From contig CAUYUJ010014351.1 in assembly GCA_963575745.1 (NCBI GenBank), positions 15,001 to 79,000 on the forward strand: DNA of 64,000 nucleotides. The letters are read 5' to 3'. This document shows positions 51,340-59,927 of this stretch, piece by piece. The notes beneath the pieces are model-generated. The model saw nothing but the letters and a program-made list of their open reading frames with translations, was not told the origin of the DNA and searched no databases. Within the stretch, counting starts at the first letter, position 1. Every line of letters starts with the position of its first letter. This DNA is from Prorocentrum cordatum. Its lineage: Eukaryota; Sar; Dinophyceae; Prorocentrales; Prorocentraceae. The position numbers and the translations under genes were made by a program.

Positions 51340-51432
51340 AAGCGTGCATGAACGTGAGCTTCTGGAGGTCCCTGCGGATCTCTTGGATCGGCGCTGGACC
51401 CTCGGGCGCCGCAACTGGCGCGCAGATTTCTT
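51340..51432. mobile_element. half-copy of the 54.6-kb hairpin element
   Basis: GCATGAACGTGAGC...GGAGGTCCCTGCGGATCTCT then TGGATCGGCGCTGG and GGGCGCC parallels the left half of 54591-54792. The right arm is missing. Confidence 0.5.
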
Positions 51433-51439
51433 GGAGCGG

Positions 51440-51725
51440 TTTCATCCGTGACACTGCTGCAAACGTTTAAGACGAATGTGCGCGGCGCTGAGGCGAGAGC
51501 CACATGTTGAAAAGGAATCGCCCTTCATCCATGAAACTGCTGCGAACTTGTAAGACGAATGCGTGCGGCGCTAAGGCGAGAGCCACATTTTGAAATCGGC
51601 CCGCCATCGATCCGTGAAATTGCTACAACGTTTTGAATCGAATGTGCGCGGCGTTGAGGCGACAGCCACATGTCGAAAGTTGCCCGCATGAAACTGCTCC
51701 AAATTCTATGTGAGGAAGTCTCAGG
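51440..51725. repeat. 83-base tandem repeat, locus 2 (3 copies)
   Basis: GGCGCTGAGGCGAGAGCCAC and variants at 51484, 51567 and 51650 (period exactly 83), with linkers CC.CATCCATGAAACTGCTGC. The locus 1 repeat is at 15390-15546. Confidence 0.95.
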
Positions 51726-52085
51726 CGAAGCGCCAGGTCCGCCCTACCGACACGTCTGGGGGGCGACAGGGAGGAGTTGTTTAACAAGGATAAGGGCTGG
51801 AGGAGGAGGAGGAGGAGGAGCACGAGGAGGAGGAGCACGAGGAGGAGGAGACCCACGCCCGCTGAAAGGTGCGACCGCATTCGAGAGACATGCAACAAGA
51901 GAGACCGCTAAGAGCGGCCCAGCTCCCAGCGGGACGGAGTAGGCCCCAGACGACCCCTCCAGGAGCAGGCGCCACGCGCCCCAAAACCGCGGCCCCCAAG
52001 GCCCCGAAGCAGCCCCAAGGGGGCCGCGCGAGGGAACCCAAAACGGCCCAGACCCACATCTGGAGCCTACTCCCCCCCGCGACCT
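51726..52085. other. GGA tract then GC-rich spacer
   Basis: 51790-51855 is a GGA/GCACGA-type purine tract. 51900-52085 has GACGGCCC-like phrases and is the 3' flank of the minus-strand retrogene; no poly(T) marks a retained poly(A) tail. Confidence 0.5.
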
Positions 52086-53564
52086 TCAGCCCGTGGCTGC
52101 TTTCTCCTCGTCGCCGCCCATGGCGGCATCCTCCACGTCGGCGAGGCAGTCCTCGAGCCAAGCCAGGAAACCGTCGCTGCCGTCGATCCTCCCCGCCATG
52201 GTGTCGTTGCGAACCTCATCCAGCACTTGCCAGATCTCGCCCAGACGGTCGATCCGTGCTGCGCACGGCTTGGCATCCGAGCTGCTGGCCACCGCCGCCA
52301 GGCTGACGCTTGGGAACTCCACCTCCTCCAAGAACTCTTCCTTCGTGCCCTTCTCGCGGATGATCCCCACCATGATGTCGTTGGCGAGCCGTCGTCCCGC
52401 CTGGACGCGCTCCATCTTGGCGTAAACCGCCGCGTTCTCCGAGCAGAGGCGCTGCCACTTGTCCTCCACCAGCAACGGAAAGCGCGGCACCGCGGGCAGC
52501 TTCGCGGCCTTCTCGATCCAGCCGCCAACGTGCTCCGGGGAAGCGTTTCCGGAGCACGTTGGACGATAAGGCCGGCACGCCCAACATCGAAGGGTCGCCC
52601 ACGCTCTTCGCCAGCTTCTCCTCGTCCGAGTGCAGGCCCAGCTGCTCCTCCAGCCGCGCGCCGAGCTCGGCGTCCCCTTCGTCCTGCACCAGGTCGACGT
52701 CCTTCGAGTACCACTCGTCCAGGGCGTCTTCCGACTTCGCGTTCTCCTCGTCCACCTCGTCCGAAAGCTCGAAGAACTCCACGGAGCCTGTGAGGCCGAC
52801 CTCCAGCGAGTCCCCTCTCGGGGCGTTGGGGACCACCTTGGCCTCGCCGCCCAGCAAGTCGATCACGCCACCTCGCGCGCCGGCGACCTGCTCCTGCGAC
52901 GCCTCTTCCTGCAACTGCCTCTCGGCTCCTTGTCCTTCTTGCTCTTCTTCTCCTTCTTCACCTTCTTCTCCTTCATGCCCTTTTCCTGCTCCTGCGGGTG
53001 GCTGTCGCCCGAGGCTGCCATGGGCCTGGCGCCAAGCCACTCCACGGGCGGCCGTCCAGCAGCCGCAGAGCTACGCATCACCGTCGTCTCCTTCACCTCC
53101 TCCTGCGGGCAGGGCATGGAATCCCACACGCCTGGCGGCGCGTCCAAGATCGCGAGGCGCGGTGCCTGCGATGGCCGCGGCGCCTGGGGCGGGCGCAGAG
53201 GCGGCGGCCTGGCCTGCGACTCCACCTTCGCGTCGTCCGCGATGGCCGAGAGCCTGCGGGTCGGCCTGGCCTTGGGAGGGATTGCCGCCTGCTCCGCCTC
53301 CTTGCGGCGCGGTGGGCTGCGCACTGGCCTCGCGCCCAGCGCAGCTCGCACCGCCGCCCCCACCGCCGCCGAGGCGACCTCCGCCGCGTAGGCCGCCTGC
53401 TGGTGGGGCGGCTCCGCCGCCGCCTCCGCCGCCGCCGTCGCGCGCCACGGCACGGAGGCTCGCCATGATATCTGAATGGCCCGAGCAGGCGCTGCCGTTC
53501 CCAATCACACCTGCCCAACGCGGGGGTTACCCACGGGGAACGGCTTGAGCCAAAATGGCTACGG
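52086..53564 (-). pseudogene. SL-tagged processed retrogene, unknown protein, frameshifted
   Basis: A complete SL (53565-53544) is followed without a GT donor by a 77-base 5' leader and ATG at 53466. The coding text runs to TGA at 52086-52088, about 460 codons, in phases B-A-B-A. Breaks lie in a GGC run (53405-53450), near 52915-52935 (after a Lys-rich KEKKVKKEKKSKKDKE), and at a G4/C4 run at 52537-52540. Order: Gly/Ala-rich N-terminus; RPTRRLSAIADDAKVES; the Lys cluster; acidic SVEFFELSDEVDEEN; NVLRKRF; EDKWQRLCSENAAVYAKMER; GFLAWLEDCLADVEDAAMGG. No family recognised. Single-base breaks in homopolymers may be sequencing errors, in which case it could be an intact gene. Confidence 0.75.
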
Positions 53565-53565
53565 A
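53544..53565 (-). other. genomic copy of the dinoflagellate spliced leader
   Basis: The minus strand reads T-CCGTAGCCATTTTGGCTCAA-G, agreeing with the known 22-base dinoflagellate SL (D-CCGUAGCC...GGCUCAAG) at every position. In an SL RNA gene the sequence would be followed by a GT splice donor. Here it runs into CCGTTCCCC and an open frame, so it is the 5' end of a re-integrated trans-spliced mRNA, not an SL RNA gene. Confidence 0.9.
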
Positions 53566-53665
53566 CGAGGAGGAGGAGGAGGAGGAGGAGGAGGAGGAGG
53601 AGGAGGAGGAGGAGGAGGAGGAGGGGGAGGAGGGAGGAGGAGGAGGAGGAAAACGACGAGAAGGT
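53566..53665. repeat. (GGA)n tract abutting the SL
   Basis: Begins one base after the SL end (GACGAGGAGGAGG) and runs to about 53660, then GGGAGGGGAG text. Confidence 0.95.
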
Positions 53666-53827
53666 CCTCTCCCCTCCATCTCCTCCCCTCCCTCCCCTCC
53701 CCCCACCAGGGAGGGGAGCGGAAGGAGGCGGAGGGGAGGGAGGAGGATGGAGGTGGAGGCCCTGCGGCCGCCTCTGCGGCATTGCTGGCTCCTCAGCTTC
53801 GTCCTGCACTATTCGCCTACCCCCTAC

Positions 53828-53953
53828 GTTCTGCGCGGCCGCTGCAGCTGCGTGATGCTTCTGCGTGTCGTACCTCTTCACGCCCTCCTTCTTCACCGCG
53901 GCCGCGCGGCGAGTGACGACGGAAGCGCCCACGGCGATTGCCGCCGCGCCCAT
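53828..53953 (-). other. candidate first exon, small helical/membrane-like segment
   Basis: ATG at 53953 opens MGAAAIAVGASVVTRRAAAV then KKEGVKRYDTQKHHAAAAAA. A possible donor GTAGGG follows at about 53828. An apolar N-terminus with a basic follow-up could be a membrane anchor or targeting peptide. Two direct repeats of CTCAAGCGA(A/G)CAATGGGC stand at and before the ATG. No family; low certainty. Confidence 0.25.
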
Positions 53954-54149
53954 TGCTCGCTTGAGTCGACACTGCTCGCGCCCAATAGGGGGGGCCCGGC
54001 AGCCGCTGCAGCCCATTGTTCGCTTGAGCTGGGGCGAACTCCAAAAACCTGGCACCGCTCGGACGTGTGCACTTGTTTCTCAGCGAGGACCATCGAGGCG
54101 CATCCTGGATCACCGCGCGAGGAAGATCAGCGCGCGAAAGTGAAGTCAC

Positions 54150-54392
54150 GTGGAATTCCTCCTCCTCCTCCTCCTCCTCGTCCTCCTCCTCCTCCTCCCC
54201 CTTCTCCTCCTCCTCCTCCTCCTCCTCCTCCTCCTCCTCCTCCTCCCCCTCCACCTCCTCCACCTCCTCCTCCTCCTCCTCCTCCTCCTCCTCCTCCTCC
54301 TCCTCCTCCTCCTCCTCCGCCTCCTCCTCCTCCTTCCCTCCTCCTCCTCCTCTTCTTCCTCCTCCTCCTCCTCCTCCTCCACAGACGTCCGA
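54150..54392. repeat. (TCC)n tract
   Basis: TCC with CCC and CAC variants. All frames open on both strands; no protein signal. Confidence 0.97.
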
Positions 54393-54590
54393 GCAACGGC
54401 GAGAAAAAAGCCTGCCGGGGCTTGGGGGCCTGCGCACGGGCAGCCCACCACTCGGCGGCAGTGCCCGGGCTGCCCTCCGCGGGCCCCCCCCCCGGGGGCG
54501 CGCCCGGCGCGGCCTCGACGCCCCCGCGCCGCCCTCGGCGGCGCCGCTGGGGCGCTCTGCGCGCTGGGGCGCTGGGAATGCCCGGGGCTG
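54393..54590. other. GC-rich spacer with hairpin-element centre
   Basis: 54500-54580 (CTCGACGCCCCCGCGCCGCC, CTCGGCGGCGCC, GGGGCGCTCTGCGCG) resembles the centre of the hairpin elements at 34.9 and 50.4 kb; another such piece is at 55405-55460. No arms are visible. Confidence 0.4.
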
Positions 54591-54792
54591 GGGGAACGAG
54601 CAATGACATGAACATACAGACTCGAAAACTCGGAGGTCCGCGCGGATTTCTCGGATCCGCGCTGGGGCCCCCCTGTTGGCGCCTCTGGCGCCGCCTCTGG
54701 CGCGCTCCGCGCGCCAGGGAGGGGGGTCCAGCGCCGATCCGAGAAATCCGCGCGGACCTCCGAGTTTGTATGCTTATGCCATTGTTCGTTCC
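54591..54792. mobile_element. long-hairpin MITE-like element
   Basis: The arms run from GGAACGAGCAATGACATGAA, CATACAGACTCGAAAACTCG to GAGGTCCGCGCGGATTTCTC then GGATC (54592-54656), and the complement 54736-54792. The inner 31 bases pair perfectly, and the outer part pairs with a 7-base gap. The loop is GC-rich (TGGCGCCTCTGGCGCCGCCT). A half-copy is at 51340-51432. No coding content. Confidence 0.75.
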
Positions 54793-54845
54793 GCTAAGGG
54801 CTACCCTGGCACCTCGGCTCGAGAACCAAAGCGAAGACATTAAGT

Positions 54846-55008
54846 CGGACCGAGGTATCAGATCAAGGTCGGTTCGGAGTGCTCCTCGTGTGTGTTGTTT
54901 GGATGCTCTCGTGCCTCCTGGGGAGGGTATACACCCTTGGACGTTCTGCTTGTTCTGGCCAACGGAGGGTCTCACGTTCTGGAGGGGTGTTCTTTTTGTT
55001 TAGGTTTA
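54846..55008. repeat. dispersed 'GGACCGAGGTA' repeat, copy 3
   Basis: CGGACCGAGGTATCAGATCA, AGGTCGGTTCGGAGTGC, TTGGACGTTCTGCTTGTTCT, GGCCAACGGAGGGTCTCACG and TTCTGGAGGGGTGTTCTTTT. It is followed at once by a TIR element. Confidence 0.8.
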
Positions 55009-55161
55009 AGTCGGGCACGTCCCTCTACAGGAAGAATATTCGAGAATGGTGGAAAAATAGCCTGGGGAAGATTGTTCGTGATTGCTGGACTCTGTCTGAT
55101 GCATGTTTGGGCTATACGGTTGTTCTTCCGAAATCCGCCTGCAGGAGGGCATGCCCGACCT
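55009..55161. mobile_element. short TIR element, CCGCCTGCAGGAGG family, copy 2
   Basis: Left end AAGTCGGGCACGTCCCTCTA then CAGGAAGAATATTCGAGAAT. Right end TTCTTCCGAAATCCGCCTGC then AGGAGGGCATGCCCGACCT. The first 24 bases of the arms pair at about 18 positions. It is 153 bases long with no ORF. The most compact copy of the family. Confidence 0.75.
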
Positions 55162-55929
55162 GAGCCTAGGTCCGACTGCACAAGCACGAGTTGTCGGAGG
55201 TGCGTGCGGGCTTCTTGGGTCGGGGCCCCCCCTCCGAAGGCCAACACTCAGGGTGGCAGCGTTCGACGGCGAGCTTCGAACGCGACGAACAAGTCTAGCG
55301 TTCGGCCCTGGGCACGAGTAACAGAACGCCCTCCGCGCAGAGACCCCGGGGACTTGGCCAAGTCGGGGCCCAGCCCCCCTCCGCGGGGCCCCCCCCCCCC
55401 GAAGGCCACCCCGGGGCGGCCTCGACGCCCCCGCGCCGACCACGGCCGGGGCTCCGGCGCGCGCCCTGCCGCGGCCGAGGCTCGGACGTGCCCTGCCCAC
55501 GAGGTCCGGGCTGCTGCGCCGGGAGTGTTCACATGGCCCTGGGCCACCCCCTCCGCCCCGGCCACCCCCAGGGCTCGTCTCGACTCCGCCGATGCGATTC
55601 GATTCGACTTCGACTGCTTCCGACTCCGATTCGAATCGATTTGGGATTCCGATTCGGGTTCGAATTTCTTATTGAAGGCATACTGGCCTGCCGATTTCCG
55701 CCGATCGGGTACATCTCGATCGCCGATCCGGCTTCTCGATTCGGCTCTGGGCTCTCCTGCCCCCCCTCTCCGAAGCGTTGGAAGGGTGTATCCTGTGTTC
55801 TGGGATGCTCCTGTGATGGAGGCGGTTGGGCCCCCGGGTGCTTCCGAGCAGCTGCGCCTCGTCGAGGGCTTGCCCAGGGTGCCCGAAAATCGACCCCCGG
55901 GCGGCCGCCGGAGGCCCGAGAGATGGCCC
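55162..55929. other. GC-rich spacer with GATTCG-type repeat
   Basis: 55590-55755 has GATTCGATTCGACTTCGACT, CCGATTCGAATCGATTTGGG and GATTCGGGTTCGA tandem-like palindromic text. The rest has open frames on both strands without family signal. Confidence 0.5.
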
Positions 55930-56797
55930 GAAGGCAGGCGTGTCCCTCTACAGGAGGCATATTCAAAAAGATCGACTAGGCGTAAGAGTGACCTTTCGCC
56001 GGAGGGACCTTTGGTGTGGGCACAGGTGGGCCCCCAGATGGCCGAAAGAGAAGCGGTAGCAGCGGCTTGCGCGCTTGTCTTTGGCCCCCCCGCGGTCCCC
56101 AAAAAGCCGCGCACCAAAGGTCACTCTTACCCGGGGTCACCCTTGCGGGTAGCCAAAAATAGTCAAAAAAAATATGGGGACGATGTTTCGACTAGGTTTG
56201 ACCATGTTTGAAATGTTTCCCTACCTAGGCTCTGCCTAGAAGGGTTCTTACTCTCTTAGCTTAAAGGGGCCGGGCAATGCAAAGCGCCCCGGGCGGTTCC
56301 CCCAGTCCCCTGGGAGCGGTTCCCCCCAGTCCCCTGGGAGCTTTAGCTTTAGCTTTAGCTTAGCTCTAGCTTAGCTCTAGCTTAGCTGTAGCTTAGCTTT
56401 AGCTTAGCTTTTCGCTTAGCGTTTAGCTTAGCTTTAACTTAGCTTTAGCTTAGCTTGAGCTTAGCTTGAGCTTAGCTGTAGCTTAGCTTTAGCTTAGCTT
56501 TAGCTTAGCTTTAGCTTAGCTTTAGTTTAGCGTTAGCTTAGCTTTAGCTTAGCTGTAGCTTAGCTTTAGCTTAGCTGTTGCTTAGCTTTAGCTTAGCTTT
56601 AGCTTAGCTTTAGCTTAGCTTTAGCTTAGCTGTGGCTTAGCTTTAGCTTAGCTTTAGCTTAGCTTTAGCTTAGCGTTACTGTTACTACTAATGCTGCTTT
56701 CCTAGGGGGTCCAACTCCTAGGTAGGGTCGCACTGGGATAATTTGACTATGTTTCGTTTTCCTTCCAAAAGCCGCCTGCAGGAGGACGTGCCCGAGC
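55930..56797. mobile_element. TIR element, CCGCCTGCAGGAGG family, copy 3, enlarged
   Basis: Left end GGCAGGCGTGTCCCTCTACA then GGAGGCATATTCAAAAAG. Right end TTCCTTCCAAAAGCCGCCTG then CAGGAGGACGTGCCCGAG. Inside are a nested inverted repeat (GTAAGAGTGACCTTT at 55982-55996 with AAAGGTCACTCTTAC at 56116-56130) and the TTTAGCTTAGC satellite. No transposase seen. Confidence 0.6.
56340..56680. repeat. CTTTAGCTTAG minisatellite
   Basis: About 30 units of TTTAGCTTAGC (11-12 bases) with GTAGC, GAGC and GTTGC variants, ending AGCGTTACTGTTACTACTAA. AGCT makes it locally palindromic. Confidence 0.97.
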
Positions 56798-56952
56798 GAA
56801 GCGTACCGATGATGCGCTCACTCCGATGGCGCAGGCGCAAAGCGGGGTTCATCCAGATGATCAACGAAGAGATGGCGCGGGGGCAGGGGCTCCAGGCGGC
56901 AGGAAGGCGGTGCGGGCAGGAGCAGGGAGTGGGAGCGAGGTGAGGGCGGGGA

Positions 56953-56954
<2 letters not shown>

Positions 56955-56988
<34 letters not shown>

Positions 56989-57075
56989 CCACAACCACAA
57001 CCACAACCACAACCACAACCACAACCACAACCACAACCACAACCACAACAACAAAGACAACAACAACAAAAACGA
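56955..57075. repeat. (CAA)n and (CAACCA)n tract
   Basis: ACAACAACA runs, then eight or so ACAACC hexamers, then CAA again. No coding signal. Confidence 0.95.
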
Positions 57076-57414
57076 AGGTGCGAGGGACAGACAGGAGATG
57101 CACATCGTGAAGGCCTTGGATGTGCTGAAGTAGAGACGGGGGTCGAGCGAAGAAAGGGGTGGTGATCTGAGATAACCAGGAAGAGAGAAGGACCTTGTGA
57201 TGCTGTGGGGCAGCATATGTCGCGCGGTGCATTGACCACACACCCAAGTTGGAGCTAAATTGGGTTGGTGTCGCGTCCTCGAGGCACTCCAGGCTTACGT
57301 CACGGCCAGTGTGGCTGCGCAGGCGAGCAGCCTGTGCCGGGCGTACGCCCAGCACCAGAAGCATACCTCTGCGATGTTATGTGCCATCACCGAGTGCCTC
57401 CCCGCCCTCCTCCC
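57076..57414 (+). other. unassigned; short helical frame
   Basis: In one phase 57258-57416 reads LGWCRVLEALQAYVTASVAA then QASSLCRAYAQHQKHTSAML, protein-like but between stops and without a start. No family. Confidence 0.2.
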
Positions 57415-57545
57415 CTGACCCCTGACGTCGTGATGTGTTCATGGCGTGGACCCCCAGAGGTTTGGACAGGACTGGCCTTCCATCCCGAGTTTGCTTTTTG
57501 TTCGACCGCCTCGAGGGCCGGCCAGGGCCCCAGGAGTTCGAACAT
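57415..57545. repeat. dispersed 'ACGTCGTG..GACCCC' repeat, copy 5
   Basis: CCCCTGACGTCGTGATGTGT, CATGGCGTGGACCCCCAGAG, GTTTGGACAGGACTGGCCTT, CCATCCCGAGTTTGC and CCGCCTCGAGGGCC. Confidence 0.75.
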
Positions 57546-57547
57546 CG

Positions 57548-57624
57548 AAAACAACAGCAGCAGCAACAACAACAATAATAGTAAGAATAGTAATAACAAA
57601 ACAAACACCAAAACAACCAGCACG

Positions 57625-57655
<31 letters not shown>

Positions 57656-57911
57656 CCACAACCACAACAACAACAATAATAGCAACAACAACAACAACAA
57701 CAACAACAATAACAACAACAACAATAACAACAACAACAAAATAACAACTATAATAACAACCACAACAACCACAACAACAACAACCACCACCACCACAACC
57801 ACAACAACAAAAGCCACAACCGCAACCACAACCACAACAACAACCACAACCACAATAACAGCAGCAGCAACAACAGCAGCAACAACAACAAACACAACCA
57901 CAATCACATAC

Positions 57912-57959
<48 letters not shown>

Positions 57960-57962
57960 GTA
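57548..57962. repeat. (CAA)n / (CAACCA)n tract
   Basis: ACAACA with AATAAT, ACCACC and CAGCAG variants over about 410 bases, starting where dispersed repeat copy 5 ends. Confidence 0.97.
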
Positions 57963-58367
57963 ATCATTTTACCCGAACGCTCAGTGTTCTCACCAGTGCC
58001 AGGGTTTTCATGCGACGCGAGACAATACCCCCACTTCGTGGGGGGGCAGTTCAAGCTCTACCAAATATCCAAACGACTCTTCGCGACCACCCAAACCCAG
58101 CTTCCCGCCCTATGACGTTGGGACACTTCACTTCGTGGCGTGCGGACGACCGTGGCTACTACACTGGCGTGGGGTACACACCCACAGAACTTGGTCACTT
58201 ATTCGGGGCGCGCGTGTGCCCAGCATCCTGCAATTGTGACATACAATACATGACACAGACAGACAGAGAGAGAGACAGAGAGCAGACAGAGAGAGAGACA
58301 GAGAGAGCGGAGTTGGTCACATTTTTGGGGCAAGTTCCTGAGATCGTCGTGTTTTTTGTTGGTCTTG
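57963..58367. other. no gene supported
   Basis: An open frame from 58010 (MRRETIPPLRGGAV) has no family. 58255-58310 is a GACAGAGAGAGA repeat. Otherwise unique. Confidence 0.35.
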
Positions 58368-58960
58368 CGCGCGCGAATGTCCACTTTACTTTTTTTTGCA
58401 AGGGAGTATTGAAATTTGATTATGTTAGAACAAGAAAAAGTAGCTCGCGCGAGCTCATGTAACATAAATGTTGAAAAACCATTGGTTTTGTGGGAGTCGG
58501 ACAGCGCGCGCGGGATGAAATTTGGACATTTTTTTTTTGAAAAACCATTGGGTTTTTGATGTTTTTATGTTGAAATCGTTACGAAACCTAAGGTTCTGGA
58601 AGGATTTCGTCTTGCGCGCGCGAATGTCCACTTTACCTTATTTTTTGCAAGGGATTATTGAAATTTGATTATGTTAGAACAAGAAAAAGTAGCTCGCGCG
58701 AGCTCATGTAACATAAATGTTGAAAAACCATTGGTTTTGTGGGATTCGGACAGCGCGCGCGGAAGGACATTTTGACAATTTTTTCTTAAAAAACCATTGG
58801 GTTTTTGATGTTTTTATGTTAAAATCGTTACGAAACCTAAGGTTTTGGAAGGATTTCGTCTTGCGCGCACGAATGTCCACTTTACCTTATTTTTTGCAAG
58901 GGATTCTTGCAATTTGATCAAGTAAGAACAAGAATTTTCATGTTATAGTGTTTTTTGCAA
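58368..58960. repeat. 249-base tandem repeat, about 2.3 copies
   Basis: TTGAAAAACCATTGG starts at 58471 and 58720 (period 249). Each unit holds TTGTGGGA.TCGGACAGCGCG, AAACCATTGGGTTTTTGATG, TCGTTACGAAACCTAAGG, GCGCGCGAATGTCCACTTTA and AGAACAAGAAAAAGTAGCTC then GCGCGAGCTCATGTAAC. Related in order to the TGTTGAAAA..GGTTTTC subrepeats of the 1.32-kb unit. Confidence 0.9.
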
Positions 58961-59114
58961 GGGAAAACGGATTACAACAAAACAACCGGATCCGGACACA
59001 ATCCACTTTTCTGAAGCTTTCGCTAGAAAATGAAGGAAATGAGGCTGCGGCCTAGGTTTTGGAGGGGGGTCGCGCACCAGGGGTCTCAACAATAATATTT
59101 CTTTAGAAGTAATA

Positions 59115-59480
59115 ATGTTCAACAACAGCAGCAGCAACAACAGCAGCAACAACAATAGCAACAGCATAAACACCAACCACAACAACCATCACAACCGCAA
59201 CAACAACCACAACAACAACAGCAACAGCAGCAGCAACAACCACGACCACAACAACCACGACAGCGTGGCACGTCTGCCAGGCGCGAGGGGGCCCGGGCCC
59301 GCCTCGTCCTGGAGGCTGGGGCCGGGGGGCGGCAGGCGCAGCAGGTCGCCGAGGCGCTCGACGGCTACCGCGACAAGGACCAGGAGAAGGAGTCCCGCGA
59401 GGGCTTGAAGCCGTGGCGGGCGTCGGTGATCACCGCAGAGGCCGCGCCTCGCTCCGCCCTCTTGCTCGGCCGCGCGCAGG
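59115..59480 (+). other. CAA/CAG tract leading into a coding-like frame
   Basis: After poly-Gln-type CAA/CAG text (59118-59265), the phase continues RQRGTSARREGARARLVLEA then QQVAEALDGYRDKDQEKESR and LKPWRASVITAEAA up to the TCC tract at 59500. Balanced helical composition suggests real or formerly coding sequence. No start codon after the upstream TAG, and no family recognised. Confidence 0.3.
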
Positions 59481-59499
59481 AGGTCCTCTGCCCTCCTCT

Positions 59500-59599
59500 G
59501 CCCTCCTCCTCCTCCTCCTCTTCCTGCTCCTCCTCCTCCCCCTCCTCCTCCTCCTCCTCTTACTGCTGCTGCTGCTCCTCCTCCACCTCCTCTTCCTGC

Positions 59600-59633
<34 letters not shown>

Positions 59634-59790
59634 CCTCCTCCTCCTCCTCCTCCTCCTTCTCCTCCTCCTCCTCCTCCTCCCTCCCCCTCCCTCCTCTTCT
59701 GCTGCTGCTGGCTGCTCCTCCTCCTCCTCTTCCTGCTGCTCCCTCCTCCTCCTCCTCCTCCTCCTCCTCTCCTCCTCCTCCTCATCATCC

Positions 59791-59848
<58 letters not shown>

Positions 59849-59925
59849 TCTCCTCCCACTCCTCCTGCTCCTCCTCCTCATCATCATCATCATCATCCCC
59901 ATCCTCCTCCTCATTCCTCCTCCTC
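59500..59925. repeat. (TCC)n / (TGC)n / (TCA)n tract
   Basis: TCC with CTGCTGCTG patches and a pure ATC/TCA run at 59775-59850. Ends directly against the TIR element at 59928. Confidence 0.97.
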
Positions 59926-59927
59926 CT

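Noticed and set aside
53544-53565. SL RNA gene
   Set aside because: The SL is not followed by a GT donor or any Sm-like intron text; an open frame follows within 80 bases.
56340-56680. Telomeric repeat (TTTAGCTTAGC resembles TTTAGGG)
   Set aside because: The unit is 11-12 bases with GCTTAGC, not the 7-base dinoflagellate/plant-type telomere repeat, and it is internal to a TIR element.
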